Below, piece by piece: positions 60,919 through 64,000 of a stretch of 64,000 nucleotides of DNA. Every line of letters begins with the position of its first letter. The first letter of the stretch is position 1. The notes beneath the pieces are model-generated. The model was not told the origin of the DNA, did no database searches, and saw only the letters and a program-made list of their open reading frames with translations. The DNA is from Butyriboletus loyo (Eukaryota; Basidiomycota; Agaricomycetes; Boletales; Boletaceae), in the NCBI GenBank assembly GCA_038093515.1, contig JBBPSI010000122.1:1-64000 (forward strand), read 5' to 3'. Both the position numbers and the translations under genes were made by a program.

Positions 60919-63900
60919 ATGCCTCGCCGCACCTCTACCCGCACGGTCACGTCTTCTGCGACCCCTCAGGCTCCTCCCATCCCCCAACAACTAGACACCC
61001 CTTACGACTCCAATATTCAACAGCTCCATCGCCATTGGAAATGGGCCGCCTTTTCTCAATTCTTCTTCACATTCAGCCCTCTTCTCGCCATGTCCGACGT
61101 CGCTCTCGTCGTAAGTTCGTCTATCATCACAAGTACTCGACACTTTCACCATCTCGTCATTTGTCTATAGGACGTCGAAAACGATCTCGTCCACTCGACG
61201 AACCGGGTTCTGTCCCGCATCATACAGCGCTTGCTCATAACTCTCACCCAGGACAGGAAGATAACGTGAGTAGCATCTCACTCGTGTTTCCATCCAACGT
61301 CTCCACTGATGTCCACGTTCAGGACTGATAGCTGGCAGAATGCATTGCGACGCCAGTACCAGAGGAGGGACCCAGAAGCTAGCCCAATTGGTCTCGTGGC
61401 TCGTTCTCAACATCTCACCGTCGAGTCCTCTCGGGAATCTACGGCACCCCCAGCTACCCTTTCTGAAGTACCGCTCGACGAACCGGAACGCGAGAATGAA
61501 TCCCCGGAGCCCAACCCGTCTGCCACGGCCCCTTCTCCTGACAACGTAGTTCGCGTCGAAGACCCAGTTGAAGATACAGGGCACAACTCTGTTACAAAGG
61601 TCGAGGAAGAGGATACTTCTTCCGAAGCACTAGAGGTTCCGGAGAAACAGGTTGATTGGTTAGATCTTTCGATGCTCGCAAAGCTCGAGTCTTTGCATAC
61701 CTTGGCAGAATGGCAATTTCAGAATCCACTCAGAGTCCGCCAGCAGATGAAAACTGACGACGAACAAGCTACATGGGTATGTCGACGTACATGCGGTTTC
61801 CGTCCCACTGTCGCTGACAGATTTCTCGTTTTCGTGGAATATAGCGCATTGAACCCATCGGATATGATGTCAAGAGAAATGCATACTGGCTTATTGGTGG
61901 TATGTAGTTATGGTGTCACATTAACGATGCCAACCAACACCACAAGCAGGTGACCGCCTTTGGATTCAGCGAGAACCACCCAGACCACCCAGACTAAACC
62001 TGAAGCGGAAACGGAAACTAGGTGGAAATACCACGAAGGAGCAAGCCCAGTCCCTAACAGTGAAACGTCAGCGGATCGATCCAGATTCGGGGGCCGTCGT
62101 GCAATCATCTGTTGCGCGTACCACTCGCGGCAAGGCACAAGTCCAAGCTTCACCAGGTCCTAGAGAGGGTCGTGCCGCAAAAATTCGGGCAAACCAAAGA
62201 CTGGATGCACAAGCAAGGGATCTCGCCGATTTTCGGCGCCAGATGGTTAGCTCTCGCACGAGGGCTGCATCAATAACCGCCCGCAAACCCACTGGCATAA
62301 GGGTCAGCGCGCGATTACGAGGCACAGCGGTCGAGGATGATGAGTGGCAAGAGGTTCCTGACGAATGGTTAGCCGTGAGCGATACCCATAAGAACTCTGC
62401 CAAGGATCCACCGCCAGCCAGCAAGAAACAAGCGAAGACGGGCTTAGAAAGCGATGATAGCTCGATCAGCGAACTCACTGAGCTCAGTGACGGCGAAGCT
62501 GACGCGGTGGGGTCGGAACGAAATTTCGACGAGAAGTCAGAGGCGGATACGGAGGAGGCGAACCCAACATCAGTAAAGAAAGATACAGATGTAGATGCCG
62601 AGGATCAGCAGGGTGAGGAAGAAAAGTTGGTTGACCCACCCATTACACCGCTCCTGCCTGATGACTTTGTTGAGTGGGAAACGGTTAGTAGTACTCCGGT
62701 GCATCGAATCGGACATTCACTGATTTGTCTAAACAGATATGTGTCACTCTAGAAGAATGGGAAAGCATCGGACAACAGTTCGAGAAGGCAACGCATTATG
62801 CAGAAAAGGCACTTCATAAAATATTGTCTCAAAGTATCGTGCCTATGGTTACCGCTGACCTCAGGGTATGTTTCATTTTTATCAGACCCGATCTGCTCTT
62901 CTTTACCTCATTCAAGGAAATCGAGAAACAGCGACGGATGGAAGACGCTGTCGTGCATCGCAAGCGTTCCTCAAGGATTGCCATGAGGGAGACTGAAAGG
63001 GAAGAAGAACGTGCAGCGATGAGAAAACGTACAGAGGAGGAAGAAAAAATGAGCCGAGCCCGAAGACTGGAAGCCCGTCAACAAAGAGAACAGGTAGAAA
63101 GGCTTAGAAGGGAGAATGCGCGAGAGCAGCGTCGGAAGGAGCGCGAAATTCGGGATCAGCAATCAGCCGAAACCCACGAGGCAGAGTCAAAGTTTGATCT
63201 CTGTTGATATTTTACGCTTGATGTTCTGACTGTAGTCTGTAGGCCCAGCGCTTCCACAGACATCAAGAAAGAGACAGACTGCAACTGGCTACCAACCGGA
63301 CAAAGCATGGCTCCTGTCACTCTGAGCGCCGCCCCGATCAATGGCACAGGCAGTGGGTCTCGCAGTCCTGTCGAGAACTGGGAGCTTGATTGCGAGATTT
63401 GTGGACGAAAGGGCATTAATCAGGTGAGTTTTTTTACTCGTGGAGCTCCGGTTTATTCCCGACACCCATGCCTCCGTAGGACGACGGTGTTCCCCTCTTG
63501 TGTTGTGGTATATGTGGGAAGTGGCAACACATTATTTGCCACGACAAGCAAGATATGATGGCTGGACGTCCAAAGCGTAATTGGGATGCTGAAGATTTTA
63601 TATGTCGACAATGTCGTTTGATAACTTCCAAGAGTTCATCACCCACTAACTCCGCTAGCTTGCTTTCGCCTGGAGTGAGCAGCAAGAGAGGACAAGCTTC
63701 CAGTACTCAAGCCTATTACCGCCAACCATCAAATCATCCCAAAAGCTACCCCACCAGTGGTTATCACCAGAACCCGCCATCCGATGCAAGATACCCGTAC
63801 GATCATCCTGACGTCCAGACAACCGTTCCTTCCCCATCGTCCCATTCCTACATTTCACAAACCCGACCGACAGGCGTCACGTTTGCACATTATCAACCCC

Positions 63901-64000
63901 AGCAAGGCGTGTTTTCAACCTCCCGACCGACGTACTCGGTCCAGGATGGTAGTCCCCCTCAGCAGGCACGATATACTGTTACACCCCATACAACCTCGGT
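60919..64000 (+). CDS. DDT-WHIM-PHD chromatin protein (partial, runs off the edge)
   Basis: At least 850 residues with the end outside the window. N-terminus MPRRTSTRTVTSSATPQAPP, then the DDT-like block WKWAAFSQFFFTFSPLLAMS and STNRVLSRIIQRLLITLTQD. A linker rich in Pro/Glu/Asp is followed by WLDLSMLAKLESLHTLAEWQ and RIEPIGYDVKRNAYWLIGGD, a WHIM2-type segment. A Ser/Glu-rich basic region with nuclear-signal-like KRKRK, a long charged helix (62930-63170), and a PHD finger: CEICGRKGINQDDGVPLLCC, GICGKWQHIICH, DFICRQC. DDT, WHIM and PHD together are found in ISWI-partner subunits (RSF1/CECR2 group). Which complex it joins here is inference. Confidence 0.83.

Overview
The window looks like chromosomal DNA of a filamentous basidiomycete, most likely an Agaricomycete. 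Genes are closely packed on both strands, and most coding regions are broken by many introns of about 45-65 nt with GT...AG ends. The gene set is eukaryotic and fungal: a fused BIO3-BIO1, homoaconitase, ketol-acid reductoisomerase, VPS34, ARPC2, a POT peptide transporter and a cytochrome P450. I see no tRNA, rRNA, CRISPR or intact transposon. Exon joins were worked out by hand from splice sites and reading frame, so gene ends are firmer than every internal junction.

Layout. 1-1900: AT-rich, no secure gene. 1941-4625: COQ4 and a C2H2 zinc-finger protein. 5430-10789: an ADP-ribosylation neighbourhood. A NADAR-domain gene is divergent from a small PARP-type ADP-ribosyltransferase, which is followed by a second transferase carrying three N-terminal Cys/His modules. 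11122-19658: cytochrome c, a multi-pass membrane protein, a P450 and a PTR2/POT transporter. 20178-26200: ribosomal protein uL4, a lineage-type coiled-coil protein and the biotin enzyme BIO3-BIO1. 25190-31708: a direct duplication of [BIO1 3' end - zinc-finger gene A - zinc-finger gene B]; the second BIO1 end is only a relic. 31709-34250: no secure gene. 34255-47019: VPS34, ILV5, a DUF1295 membrane enzyme, SDE2, an unknown protein and LYS4. 47020-50620: a belt of decayed genes (an MFS drug transporter, a Nudix hydrolase, a hypothetical protein). 50764-64000: DBP2, a Ras-like GTPase, a nuclear cyclophilin, an eIF4B-like RRM protein, ARPC2, an Alba-domain protein and a DDT/WHIM/PHD chromatin protein that runs off the right edge.

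The housekeeping genes belong to separate core processes (ubiquinone and respiration, branched-chain amino acid, lysine and biotin synthesis, RNA processing, actin, vesicle lipid signalling) and do not form one pathway. The region that most resembles a functional system is 5430-10789. NADAR domains are known in bacteria to remove ADP-ribose from guanine, and here one lies beside two proteins with a PARP-type H-Y-E catalytic layout. A writer/eraser set is my inference. The second notable feature is the zinc-finger duplication, with patchy near-identity that suggests gene conversion.
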